In this document: positions 53,386 to 61,223 of the stretch, one piece after another
How the letters are laid out: each line of letters begins with the position of its first letter
How positions within the stretch are numbered: the stretch's first letter is position 1
NCBI RefSeq assembly: GCF_003602235.1
Contig: NZ_QZVS01000074.1
Location: 1,853 to 65,852 of the forward strand
DNA from: Cryobacterium melibiosiphilum
Lineage (GTDB): Bacteria; Actinomycetota; Actinomycetes; Actinomycetales; Microbacteriaceae
Reading direction: 5' to 3'
Length of the DNA stretch: 64,000 bases
The notes under the pieces: model-generated
The model's database searches: none
Told to the model about the DNA's origin: nothing
The model's input: only the letters and a program-made list of their open reading frames with translations
Program-made: the position numbers and the translations under genes

Positions 53386-54591
53386 GTGAGTAGCTACGCG
53401 GCCCTGTTGAAGACCCCGGGCGTTGCGCGACTCATCGCGGCCCAGCTGACCGCGCGGTTCCCGTTCGGCATGCTCTCGCTCGCGTTCCTGATCCACATCG
53501 AGCGTCTCTTCGACTCCTACGGCGCTGCGGGTCTCGTGCTCGCCGCGATGAGCATCGGCCAGGCCATCGCCGGTCCCCTCACCAGCCGGCTGATGGGCCG
53601 CCTCGGCATGCGCCCGGTGATCCTCGTGACCATGATCGTCTGCGCCACCTCGATCATCGTGATGGCCGTCGTGCCGATGTCGGTTCTCGGCCTGATGCTC
53701 GTCGGGTTCCTCGCCGGGCTGTCGATGCCGCCGATCCAGCCGGCCGTGCGCACGATCTACCCCAAGGTCGTCAACTCCCGCCAGCTGTCGCCACTGTTCG
53801 CCCTCGACGCCTCGGCGCAGGAGATCATCTGGGTGCTCGGCCCGGTCATCGCGACGTTCGTGGCCATCCAGGTCAGCACGGTCGCCGGCATCCTGCTCGC
53901 CGCCGCGTTCCTGATCGGCGGCAGCGTCTGGTTCCTGCTGTTACCCGAGGTCGGCCGGGTGCGCATCCCCCGCAGCCGCCGCAAGCTCGGCGTCGTGCTG
54001 AAGAAACCCGCCGTGCTGCTGTCCACCGTCGTCGGCTTCATGCTCGTCGCCGCCTGCGCCGCCGTCGAGGCCGGCGTCGTCGCCGTCTTCGGGCACGGCA
54101 GCGCCGACTCCGGCTGGGTGCTCGGCATCTTCGCGATCGGCTCCCTGATCGGCGGCCTCGCCCTCGGCCACGCCCCGATCGGTCCCTGGGCGCTCGCCGC
54201 CCGCATGCTCATCGTCGCCGTCGGCCTCGTGCTCGCGACGTTCTGGCTCACCTTCTGGTGGCTCGCGTTCGCCCTGTTGCTCGCCGGCATCGGCATCGCA
54301 CCGGCCTTCGCCGTCTTGTTCGGCATCGTCTCGGCGAGCGTGAAATTCTCCGACACCGCCGAGGCCTACGGCTGGGTCGGCACCGGCCAGCTGATGGGCG
54401 CGGCGATGGGTTCCGCCGTCGCCGGCTTCTCGATCGACCACTCCGGGCCGGTCTCGGCGATCTTCGTCGCCGCCGGGTTCGCCGCGCTCGGCTGCATCAT
54501 CGCCGCGCTCGCCCGCCGGCACGCGCCCGACCTGCGCGGCCGCGACGTGAGCCCGATCCCCGATACGGAGCCGATCGGCGTCGTCTCCTAG
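53386..54591 (+). CDS. MFS transporter
   Basis: Twelve-helix major facilitator (401 aa). It contains the inter-helix motif RLMGRLGMRPVILV and SMPPIQPAVRTIYPKVV in the N-half; substrate unknown, drug or metabolite efflux likely. GTG 53386 is the first start giving a normal N-terminus (VSSYAALLKTPGVARL). No Shine-Dalgarno precedes it, and TTAGACT lies only about 12 nt upstream, so a leaderless transcript is possible. The 288 nt upstream, divergent from the ABC operon, hold no gene I can support. Confidence 0.9.
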   Translation: MSSYAALLKTPGVARLIAAQLTARFPFGMLSLAFLIHIERLFDSYGAAGLVLAAMSIGQAIAGPLTSRLMGRLGMRPVILVTMIVCATSIIVMAVVPMSVLGLMLVGFLAGLSMPPIQPAVRTIYPKVVNSRQLSPLFALDASAQEIIWVLGPVIATFVAIQVSTVAGILLAAAFLIGGSVWFLLLPEVGRVRIPRSRRKLGVVLKKPAVLLSTVVGFMLVAACAAVEAGVVAVFGHGSADSGWVLGIFAIGSLIGGLALGHAPIGPWALAARMLIVAVGLVLATFWLTFWWLAFALLLAGIGIAPAFAVLFGIVSASVKFSDTAEAYGWVGTGQLMGAAMGSAVAGFSIDHSGPVSAIFVAAGFAALGCIIAALARRHAPDLRGRDVSPIPDTEPIGVVS

Positions 54592-54599
54592 ACCGACAC

Positions 54600-54660
54600 G
54601 CCGAACTGTGAGTTAAGCATCCGTTTAGGCCGGAAACCGATGCCTAACTCACAGTTCGGC
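54600..54660. repeat. 61-bp palindromic element, family B copy 1
   Basis: GCCGAACTGTGAGTTAAGCA and its near-complement (ending CTCACAGTTCGGC) form a 61-bp dyad with a short centre. It starts 9 bp after the MFS stop. The same element, also 61 bp, occurs at 55647-55707, so the pair brackets the DUF559 gene. Confidence 0.9.
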
Positions 54661-54718
54661 GAAGGCACCGGCCTTATGGGGGCCGCGCCCCGGCGGGCGT
54701 CTGCGGCAAGGTCGCGTC

Positions 54719-55630
54719 ATGTCCCCCCATCGCGACCTTCCGCCCGGGCTCGGCGACGAACCATTCGGGGTGAAACATGCCCGCGAACTCGGGGTGCGCC
54801 GCGGACGCCTCGCCGGTTCCGACCTGGCCCGCCCCTACCGCGGTGTGCGCGTTGCCGGCGACCCACCCGCATCCGTCGAAGACCTCGCCCGCGCCTATTA
54901 TCCGCGCATGCCGAACACCCAGGTCTTCAGCCACGTCACCGCCGCGATCCTGCACAGCATGCCGCTGCCGCTCCGCTGGCAGGCCGACCGGCGGCTGCAC
55001 ATCAGCTCGCCCAGCGGAGACCGGCCGCCGCAGGTTCGCGGCGTTGTCGGCCACCAGTATGCCCTGACGATCGACACGATTGAATTCTGCCGCAACCTGC
55101 CGGTCACCACTCCCTTGCAGACCTGGATTCACCTCGGCTCGATGCTGCGCCGCGTCGACCTCGTCATTGTCGCCGATTTCCTGTGCGCCGGGCGTACCCC
55201 GTCGTTCACGCCCGAGCGCCTGCGCCTCACGGCCGCCGGAATCCACGGCCAGCGCGGCTGCCGCGGTCTGCGCGAAGCCGCCGCGCTGGCCCGGGCTCGG
55301 GTCGACTCCCCTAAGGAAACCGAGACCCGCCTGCTTCTCGTCGACGCCGGTCTGCCCGAACCAATCGTCAATTTCGAGGTAGCGGATGCCCGCGGCCGCT
55401 TTCTCGGCCGCGTCGACCTCGCCTGGCCCGCGTTTCGGGTGTGTGTCGAGTACGAGGGCGACGGCCACCGCACCAGCCAGCGCCAGTTTCGCCTCGACAT
55501 CACCCGCCGCGAGAGTCTCGAAGACGCCGGTTGGCGGGTGCTCCGAGTCACCCAGGACAACCTTCTCGAGCCCCAGGTGCTGGTGCGGCGAGTGCGTGCG
55601 GCCCTCAATTCCCGGGGCGCCCGGCTGTAA
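54719..55630 (+). CDS. DUF559-type nuclease-fold protein with AbiEi-like N-terminus
   Basis: A 303-residue protein common in actinobacteria. The N-terminal 200 residues resemble the AbiEi antitoxin-like helical region (ARELGVRRGRLAGSDLARPY, VFSHVTAAILHSMPLP). The C-terminal 100 residues carry a Vsr/PD-(D/E)xK nuclease fold (VDLAWPAFRVCVEYEGDGH, then WRVLRVTQDNLLE). Role in DNA repair, restriction or toxin-antitoxin function is unproven; no partner gene is adjacent. It is bracketed by two copies of a 61-bp palindrome. Confidence 0.8.
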   Translation: MSPHRDLPPGLGDEPFGVKHARELGVRRGRLAGSDLARPYRGVRVAGDPPASVEDLARAYYPRMPNTQVFSHVTAAILHSMPLPLRWQADRRLHISSPSGDRPPQVRGVVGHQYALTIDTIEFCRNLPVTTPLQTWIHLGSMLRRVDLVIVADFLCAGRTPSFTPERLRLTAAGIHGQRGCRGLREAAALARARVDSPKETETRLLLVDAGLPEPIVNFEVADARGRFLGRVDLAWPAFRVCVEYEGDGHRTSQRQFRLDITRRESLEDAGWRVLRVTQDNLLEPQVLVRRVRAALNSRGARL

Positions 55631-55646
55631 TCCGGCCGCCTCCTTT

Positions 55647-55707
55647 GCCGAACTGTGAATTAAGCATCCGTTTTGGCCTCATAGCCATGCTTAACTCACA
55701 GTTCGAC
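55647..55707. repeat. 61-bp palindromic element, family B copy 2
   Basis: Same arms as at 54600-54660 (GCCGAACTGTGAATTAAGCA and CTTAACTCACAGTTCGAC) with a different centre and a few unpaired positions. It begins 16 bp after the DUF559 stop, a terminator-like position. Confidence 0.88.
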
Positions 55708-55729
55708 GAAGGAGGGTTAGATAGGGAAC

Positions 55730-56554
55730 ATGGAACTTTCGCCTCGCCTGCCCCTGAATGACGGACTCTCCATCCCCCAGCTCGGGCTCGGGGTGTACAA
55801 GATCGCGGACGCCCTCGCTGCCGACACCGTGCAGGTCGCGTTGGACGCCGGGTACCGCCACGTCGACACCGCCGCCCTCTACGCCAACGAGCGCGGGGTC
55901 GGCCAGGGCATCGCCCGCTCGAGTGTCGCCCGGGAGGACGTCTTCGTGACCACCAAGGTCTGGAACGACCGGCACGGCTACGACGAGACCCTGCGGGCCT
56001 TCGATGAGAGCCTCGGTAAGCTCGGCCTCGACTACGTCGACCTGTACCTCATCCACTGGCCGGCGCCGCGGCAGGACCGTTACGTGGACACCTACCGTGC
56101 CCTCGAAGCCCTCAGAGCGGATGGCCGCGCCCGCTCGATCGGCGTCTCCAACTTTCATCCGCACCACCTGGAGCGGCTGCTCGCCGAGACGAGCATCGTG
56201 CCCGCGGTCAACCAGATCGAACTGCACCCGTGGTTGCCGCAGGCCGAGACCCGCGCGTACAACGCGGCCCACGGCATCCGTACCGAAAGCTGGTCGCCGC
56301 TGGCCCGCGGACGCGCGATCGACAACCCCGTGCTCGACGCGATCGGCGCGAAGCACGGCAAGTCGGCCGCCCAGGTCGTGCTGCGCTGGCATGTCCAGCT
56401 CGGCAACATCGTGATTCCGAAGTCGGTGACGCCCGCGCGCATCGGTGCCAACCTCGACGTCTTCGACTTCGCGCTCGACGACGACGACCTGGCGGCGATC
56501 GCGGCCCTCGACTCCGGCGAGCGCACCGGTAAAGACCCCGATGACCTCGACTAG
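55730..56554 (+). CDS. Aldo/keto reductase (2,5-diketo-gluconate reductase type), paralogue
   Basis: NADPH-dependent reductase (274 aa) with tetrad Asp46, Tyr51, Lys76, His109 ([32 protein letters not shown]), GVSNFHPHHLERL and the cofactor loop IPKSVTPARIG. It aligns along its whole length with the reductase at 42257. Followed by a 60-bp palindrome and a convergent third reductase gene of a different subgroup. Confidence 0.92.
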   Translation: MELSPRLPLNDGLSIPQLGLGVYKIADALAADTVQVALDAGYRHVDTAALYANERGVGQGIARSSVAREDVFVTTKVWNDRHGYDETLRAFDESLGKLGLDYVDLYLIHWPAPRQDRYVDTYRALEALRADGRARSIGVSNFHPHHLERLLAETSIVPAVNQIELHPWLPQAETRAYNAAHGIRTESWSPLARGRAIDNPVLDAIGAKHGKSAAQVVLRWHVQLGNIVIPKSVTPARIGANLDVFDFALDDDDLAAIAALDSGERTGKDPDDLD

Positions 56555-56570
56555 CGCCCTCTCCCCCATC

Positions 56571-56630
56571 CGCGAGTGAGCATTTTTTGCACTTCCCGGA
56601 CGCGGGAAGTGCAGAAAGTGCTCACTCGCG
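56571..56630. repeat. 60-bp palindromic element, copy 3 (between convergent genes)
   Basis: CGCGAGTGAGCATTTTTTGC and its near-complement (ending GTGCTCACTCGCG) flank a CCCGGACGCGGG centre. It starts 16 bp after one aldo/keto reductase stop and ends 18 bp before the other, so a bidirectional terminator role is likely. Exactly the length of copies 1 and 2. Confidence 0.92.
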
Positions 56631-56648
56631 AGATCCGGGCTCGCGCGG

Positions 56649-57635
56649 CTACCAGCGCGGGTGGATGTCGGCGCGCAGCAGGCGGTCGTAGATGTCCTGC
56701 ACGCCCGCGTTGAACTCGCGGCCGAGCGGCTCGGCGACCCCCGCGGTCGCGTTGCCCTGCGCCTGGGCGATCGACCGCGCCCCGGGGATGACCGCACTGA
56801 CGCCGTCGATCTGGGCGACCCAGGCGAGCGCGGCCTGCGCCGACGTGAGCCCGGCCGGCACGAGCGCGGCGAACTCTTCCGCCGCCGCGAGGCCCACACC
56901 GAACTTCACGCCCGAGAAGGTTTCGCCGACGTCGAAGTGGCTGCCGTCAACATTGAAGTTGCGGTGATCGCTCGCCGCGAAGGTGGTCGCCGCGGTGTAT
57001 TTTCCGGTCAGCAGCCCACTCGCAAGCGGCACCCGGGCGATGATCCCGACGCCGGCCGCGCGCGCCGCGGGCAGCACCTCGTCAAGCGGCTTCAGCCGGA
57101 ACGCGTTCAGGATGATCTGCACGGTCGCCACTCCCGGCCGCTCGATGGCTGCGAGGGCCTGCGCGCAGGTCTCGACGCTCACCCCGTAGTTGGCGATGGC
57201 ACCCTCGTCGACGAGGGTGTCGAGGGCGTCGAAGACCTCGCCGGACTGCACCACCACGGTCGGCGGGCAGTGCAGCTGCACCAGGTCGAGGCTGTCGGTG
57301 GCGAGGTTGCGGCGGGAACGATCGGTCCAGTCTCGAAAGTTCGCCAGCACGTAGTTCTCCGGCAGCTGTTCGACCCGGCGGCCCATCTTCGTCGCCACGG
57401 TGATCGTCTCTCCGGGCGCATCGTGGGCGAGGAACCGGCCGATGATCTGTTCACTGCGACCGTCACCGTACACATCCGCGGTGTCGAAGAAGGTGACACC
57501 GGCATCGACGGATGCCGCCAGCACCGCGGTCGCATCCCTCTCGGTGACCTCACCCCAGTCGGCGCCGAGTTGCCAGGTGCCGAGGCCGATCACGGAGACG
57601 GTGCGGCCGGTGCGTCCCAGAGTGCGTGTAAGCAT
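56649..57635 (-). CDS. Aldo/keto reductase, YakC/Tas-like subgroup
   Basis: A 328-residue reductase of the shaker-beta/YajO-like branch. It opens LGRTGRTVSVIGLGTWQLGADWG. The tetrad is Asp51, Tyr56, Lys83 and the His of VQLHCPP. ISGVSV-like NYGVSVET and the cofactor loop VIPGARSIAQAQGN follow. ATG 57635 is chosen because upstream reading is not conserved. Not closely related to the other two aldo/keto reductases in the window. Substrate unknown. Confidence 0.9.
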   Translation of the reverse strand: MLTRTLGRTGRTVSVIGLGTWQLGADWGEVTERDATAVLAASVDAGVTFFDTADVYGDGRSEQIIGRFLAHDAPGETITVATKMGRRVEQLPENYVLANFRDWTDRSRRNLATDSLDLVQLHCPPTVVVQSGEVFDALDTLVDEGAIANYGVSVETCAQALAAIERPGVATVQIILNAFRLKPLDEVLPAARAAGVGIIARVPLASGLLTGKYTAATTFAASDHRNFNVDGSHFDVGETFSGVKFGVGLAAAEEFAALVPAGLTSAQAALAWVAQIDGVSAVIPGARSIAQAQGNATAGVAEPLGREFNAGVQDIYDRLLRADIHPRW

Positions 57636-57691
57636 GTGTCCAGTGTATTCAGGTGCCCCCGAACGGGTGCGACCCATCCGTCTTGTCCAGC

Positions 57692-57735
57692 CACCCGACA
57701 GGGAAACAATCAGCACCCGACAGGGAAAAAGTCAG
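57692..57735. repeat. 22-bp tandem duplication
   Basis: CACCCGACAGGGAAAC-type unit of 22 bp occurs twice (57692-57713, 57714-57735) with three differences. The second copy reaches the stop codon region of the alpha/beta hydrolase. Confidence 0.7.
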
Positions 57736-58577
57736 AGAGTGGGGGCGGCGGGGCGCGGCGTCGGCGTGTCGATGACGCGGGCGAGCACGCGGGCCAGCCG
57801 CTTGCGGATGATGTGGTCATTCGCCTCGACGCGGTGCATGGTGACGTGGCGCATCCGCTCGATGACGGTCATGCTGCCGACCGCGATGAACGCGTCGAGG
57901 GCACCGTAGATCACGTCAACGGGCACCGAGAGGCTGGCGATATCACTCACCACGGTCTGGGACTCGATGCAGTGCTCCATCGACTTGATGAAGGGTGTCC
58001 AGGTCTTCTCGGTGATCTCGAAGATTCCCTTGGGCAGCAGCCGCGACATGATCGCCGCGTTCGCGAGGGTGAAGTCCTTGTTGGAGCGCAGAAAATCGCA
58101 GGCCCGCAGGTAGGCGGTGACCCGGGCGCGCACCCGCACGTTGCCGATCTCACTCGGAGCGAGGTAGACCGGCGGCCCCACGAGCACCAGCCGGGACACC
58201 GGCGACGGCCGAAAGGCACGATCGTGGTTGATCGCCGCGTAGCGGGTGCTGATCAGGCTGCCGAGCGAGTGCCCGACCAGGATGAACGGCTCGCGCAGTC
58301 GCAGTGAACGGATGGTCGCGGCCAGGGCCTCGACGTGATCCTCGAGTCGGTACTCACACCCCTCAGGGGCCGGCGATTCGCCGAAACCGAGGATGTCGAC
58401 GGCGATGACCCGGTGGTTCTTCTTCAGCAACGGCACCAGTTCGTCAAACGTCACCGATGACGAGGCAATGCCGTGCACGAGGATCACGACGGGGCCGGTG
58501 CCGACGTCCGTCGCGACATACAACAGCGGCGGGCGAAGCCGACCCCGTCGTGCTGTCTGCTCCGCCCACCACGTCAT
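57732..58577 (-). CDS. Alpha/beta hydrolase
   Basis: Cytoplasmic serine hydrolase (281 aa). Oxyanion region VILVHGIASSS (31-41), nucleophile Ser104 in VGHSLGS, probable acid Asp in VIYGALDAFIAVG and His in VEANDHIIRKR. Substrate unknown; several actinobacterial relatives are annotated as esterases or epoxide hydrolases. Single gene, 22 nt upstream on its strand from the small CsbD-like gene's stop. Confidence 0.88.
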   Translation of the reverse strand: MTWWAEQTARRGRLRPPLLYVATDVGTGPVVILVHGIASSSVTFDELVPLLKKNHRVIAVDILGFGESPAPEGCEYRLEDHVEALAATIRSLRLREPFILVGHSLGSLISTRYAAINHDRAFRPSPVSRLVLVGPPVYLAPSEIGNVRVRARVTAYLRACDFLRSNKDFTLANAAIMSRLLPKGIFEITEKTWTPFIKSMEHCIESQTVVSDIASLSVPVDVIYGALDAFIAVGSMTVIERMRHVTMHRVEANDHIIRKRLARVLARVIDTPTPRPAAPTL

Positions 58578-58599
58578 GACTCAAGTATCGTCGTGCAAC

Positions 58600-58821
58600 T
58601 CAGCTGTCGTCGCGCAGCTTCTCCTTGAAGTCATTCTTGGTGTGGGTGGCGTCGCGCTCGGCCTCGGCGTGCTTCACGTCGGCCTCGGCTTTCTTGACGT
58701 TGGCGTCGGCCTTCAGATCGTCGACCTTGTCGTCGAAGCGGTCCTTGGCGTCATCAACGGCGCGACCGATCTTCTTGCCGGTGGCGTCGAGCGCGTCTTT
58801 GGCGTCGTCTGCGATTCCCAT
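58600..58821 (-). CDS. CsbD-like small charged stress protein
   Basis: A 73-residue, highly charged and probably helical protein (MGIADDAKDALDATGKKIGR, then DDKVDDLKADANVKKAEADV). It has the Asp/Lys/Ala-rich heptad-like pattern of CsbD/YjbJ or late-embryogenesis-type stress proteins. AAGGAGG precedes the ATG by 6 nt, a strong site. No membrane segment. Role in envelope or desiccation stress is inferred from family behaviour only. Confidence 0.85.
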   Translation of the reverse strand: MGIADDAKDALDATGKKIGRAVDDAKDRFDDKVDDLKADANVKKAEADVKHAEAERDATHTKNDFKEKLRDDS

Positions 58822-58999
58822 AGGTTCCTCCTTGATCAACAAGCGGGTTATCTGAACGTTGAGCTGGACTGACATGACGACCCTACGTGGGGGGTCTGAC
58901 ACGAGACTCAATTGTGATCCGACTCCCAGAAAGCCTCCAGACCCGCCCTGCGACCGAACCCTAGGGTGAGAAGAGCAATAGATCAGGGGCGGGCGAATC

Positions 59000-59953
59000 A
59001 TGATGAACCAGAAATCAACCGTGCGACGACGCACCGCTCGCCTGCTCGCCATCACGACCGCCGCCGTGCTCAGCGCCGTGCTGTTGGCCGCCTGCACCTC
59101 GAACGCCTCCAGCGACAGCTCCGGCACGACCGGCCTCGTCTCCCCCGACTTCCAGGGCAGCTCCGGCCAGGGCAGCTCCGGCCAGGGCGAATCCGGCCAG
59201 GTCAGCCCCGACCAGGGCGCCGCCGATGCCGCGGCCGGCAGCGACGCCATCGAGGGCGTCACCTCCGACGTGCAGGCAAGCGACCGCTCCGTCATCACCA
59301 CTGGATCCGTCTCGATCACCGTCACCGACCCGATCGACGCCGCCCAGGCCGCTGTCACCCTCACCGAACAGGCCGGCGGACGTATCGACAGCCGCAACGA
59401 GACCCCGGCGACCGACAACCAGCCGGCGAGCGCCTCGCTGACGCTGCGCATTCCGGCGGATGCCCTCGACCGCACCGTCACCGACCTCAAGGAGCTCGGC
59501 ACGGTCAACTTTGTCTCGCTCAACGCGGCCGACGTCACCCAGCAGAGCCAGGACCTCGACGCCCGCATCACGTCGCTGCAGACCTCTACCGACCGACTGA
59601 TCGCCCTGATGACCGAGGCGGCGAGCACCACCGACCTGATCGCCATCGAGAGCGCCCTGTCGACCCGGCAGTCCGAACTCGAAAGCCTGCAGTCCCAGCG
59701 CACCAGCCTCTCCGACCAGATCGATTTCAGCACCCTCAGCCTCGAGCTGTACTCCGAGGGCACCGTCGCCCCGAGCAGCCCGGACAACTTCTTCACCGGG
59801 CTGGTCACCGGCTGGAACTCTCTCGTTGCGGCCCTCGGCGGCCTGCTCGTGGGCCTCGGCGTGGCCCTGCCCTGGCTCGTCACGATCGGGGTGCTCGCCG
59901 GGATCGTCGTTCTCATCGTGCGGTTGTCCATCAGAAAGCGCAAGGCTGCTTAG
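59000..59953 (+). CDS. DUF4349 lipoprotein
   Basis: Envelope protein (317 aa): lipobox LLAAC (Cys32), a Gly/Ser/Gln tandem-repeat linker (GSSGQGSSGQGESGQ, about 50-75), then the DUF4349 domain (VITTGSVSITVTDPIDAAQA, RIDSRNETPA, LRIPADALDRTV). A coiled coil of about 55 residues (IESALSTRQSELESLQSQRT) and a long hydrophobic C-terminus (about 272-308) follow. Both ends are thus membrane-attached. Function unknown. An acyl-CoA dehydrogenase gene starts 10 nt after the stop. Confidence 0.88.
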   Translation: MMNQKSTVRRRTARLLAITTAAVLSAVLLAACTSNASSDSSGTTGLVSPDFQGSSGQGSSGQGESGQVSPDQGAADAAAGSDAIEGVTSDVQASDRSVITTGSVSITVTDPIDAAQAAVTLTEQAGGRIDSRNETPATDNQPASASLTLRIPADALDRTVTDLKELGTVNFVSLNAADVTQQSQDLDARITSLQTSTDRLIALMTEAASTTDLIAIESALSTRQSELESLQSQRTSLSDQIDFSTLSLELYSEGTVAPSSPDNFFTGLVTGWNSLVAALGGLLVGLGVALPWLVTIGVLAGIVVLIVRLSIRKRKAA

Positions 59954-59963
59954 GCTTAGAGGT

Positions 59964-61214
59964 GTGACCGAATCCTCGCTCCCCACGCCGCCTGCCGCCG
60001 AGGCTACAGCCCTGCCGCGCGACATCGCAGGCCCCTTGGACACCGCACTGCTCGAGCGCATCCGCTCCCGCGCCTCCGGCCACGACCATGGCAACACCTT
60101 CTTCCACGAGGACCTCGCCGAGCTCACCGCCTGCGGCTACCTGCGTGCCCTCGTGCCGACCGAGTTCGGCGGCCTCGGCCTCAGCCTGGCCCAGACGACC
60201 CGGCTGCAGACCCGACTCGCCGCCCACGCCCCCGCGACCGCCCTCGCCATCAACATGCACCTCGTCTGGACCGGTGTCGCCAAGGCCCTCCACGAGCGCG
60301 GCGACGACTCGCTCGACTTTCTGCTGCGCGAGGCCGGCCAGGGCGAGATTTTCGCGTTCGGGGTCAGCGAGCCCGGCAACGACCTCGTGCTCTTTGATTC
60401 CGTGACGGATGCCCGCCCCGACCCCGCCGGCGGCTTCCGATTCACCGGCACCAAGGTTTTCACCTCGCTCTCGCCGGCCTGGACCCGACTCGGTACCTTC
60501 GGCCGCGACGACTCGGTGCCCGGCGATCCGCGCATGGTCTGGGCATTCCTCGACCGGGCGACCCCGGGCATCCGTCAGAAAGACGACTGGGACACCCTCG
60601 GCATGCGTGCCAGCCAGAGCCAGAGCACCGTGCTGGAGGGCGCACTCGCCCCCGAGGACCGCGTGGTGCGGCGCCTGCCCGTCGGCCCGAACAACGACCC
60701 GCTGATCTTCGCGATCTTCGCCAACTTCGAAATTCTGCTGGCGTCGGTCTACGCCGGGATCGGGCAGCGCGCCGTTGAGCTCGCCGTCGACTCCGCGACC
60801 CGGCGCACCTCGCGCAAGAACGACGGCCGACGCCACGCGCAGGACCCGATCGTGCGGTGGCGCGTCGCTGACGCCGCGATCGCGATGGACGGCCTGTACC
60901 CCCAGATCGACGCCCTCGCCCGCGACATCGACGCGCAGGTCGATCGGGATTCGTTTCGTGACATACAGTGGTATGCGCTGCTCTCGGGACTGAAATTTCG
61001 AGCGACCGAGACGGCCAAGGCCGTCGTCGACCAGGCCGTGCGCGTCACCGGCGGGTCGGCCTACGCGGCCGGCAGCGAGATCGGCCGGCTTTACCGCGAC
61101 GTGCTCGCGGGCCTGTTCCACCCGTCCGACGCCGATTCCGCCCACTCCACCGTCGCGACGGCCTGGCTCGGGCCCCTTGCAGTTCCCGCCACCCCGCCCA
61201 ACACCGAACGATGA
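59964..61214 (+). CDS. Acyl-CoA dehydrogenase-like flavoprotein
   Basis: A 416-residue protein of the acyl-CoA dehydrogenase superfamily, with helical N-domain (PTEFGGLGLSLAQTTRLQTR), beta middle domain (FAFGVSEPGND, TGTKVFTSLSP, DTLGMRASQSQSTVLEG) and helical C-domain (DQAVRVTGGSAYAAGSEIGR). The usual catalytic Glu of the C-domain is not obvious, so a monooxygenase of the DszC/hydroxylase branch is also possible. GTG start; TTAGAGGT upstream. Downstream of DUF4349 by 10 nt and followed 9 nt later by thrE. Confidence 0.85.
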   Translation: MTESSLPTPPAAEATALPRDIAGPLDTALLERIRSRASGHDHGNTFFHEDLAELTACGYLRALVPTEFGGLGLSLAQTTRLQTRLAAHAPATALAINMHLVWTGVAKALHERGDDSLDFLLREAGQGEIFAFGVSEPGNDLVLFDSVTDARPDPAGGFRFTGTKVFTSLSPAWTRLGTFGRDDSVPGDPRMVWAFLDRATPGIRQKDDWDTLGMRASQSQSTVLEGALAPEDRVVRRLPVGPNNDPLIFAIFANFEILLASVYAGIGQRAVELAVDSATRRTSRKNDGRRHAQDPIVRWRVADAAIAMDGLYPQIDALARDIDAQVDRDSFRDIQWYALLSGLKFRATETAKAVVDQAVRVTGGSAYAAGSEIGRLYRDVLAGLFHPSDADSAHSTVATAWLGPLAVPATPPNTER

Positions 61215-61223
61215 GTCAGCACC

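Noticed and set aside
54719..55630. AbiEi/AbiEii type IV toxin-antitoxin pair
   Set aside because: The N-terminal region is only AbiEi-like and no AbiEii nucleotidyltransferase gene is adjacent on either side.
56649..57635. Treating all three aldo/keto reductases as one recent triplication
   Set aside because: Those at 42257 and 55730 are close paralogues; this one belongs to a different branch with a different opening motif and loop.
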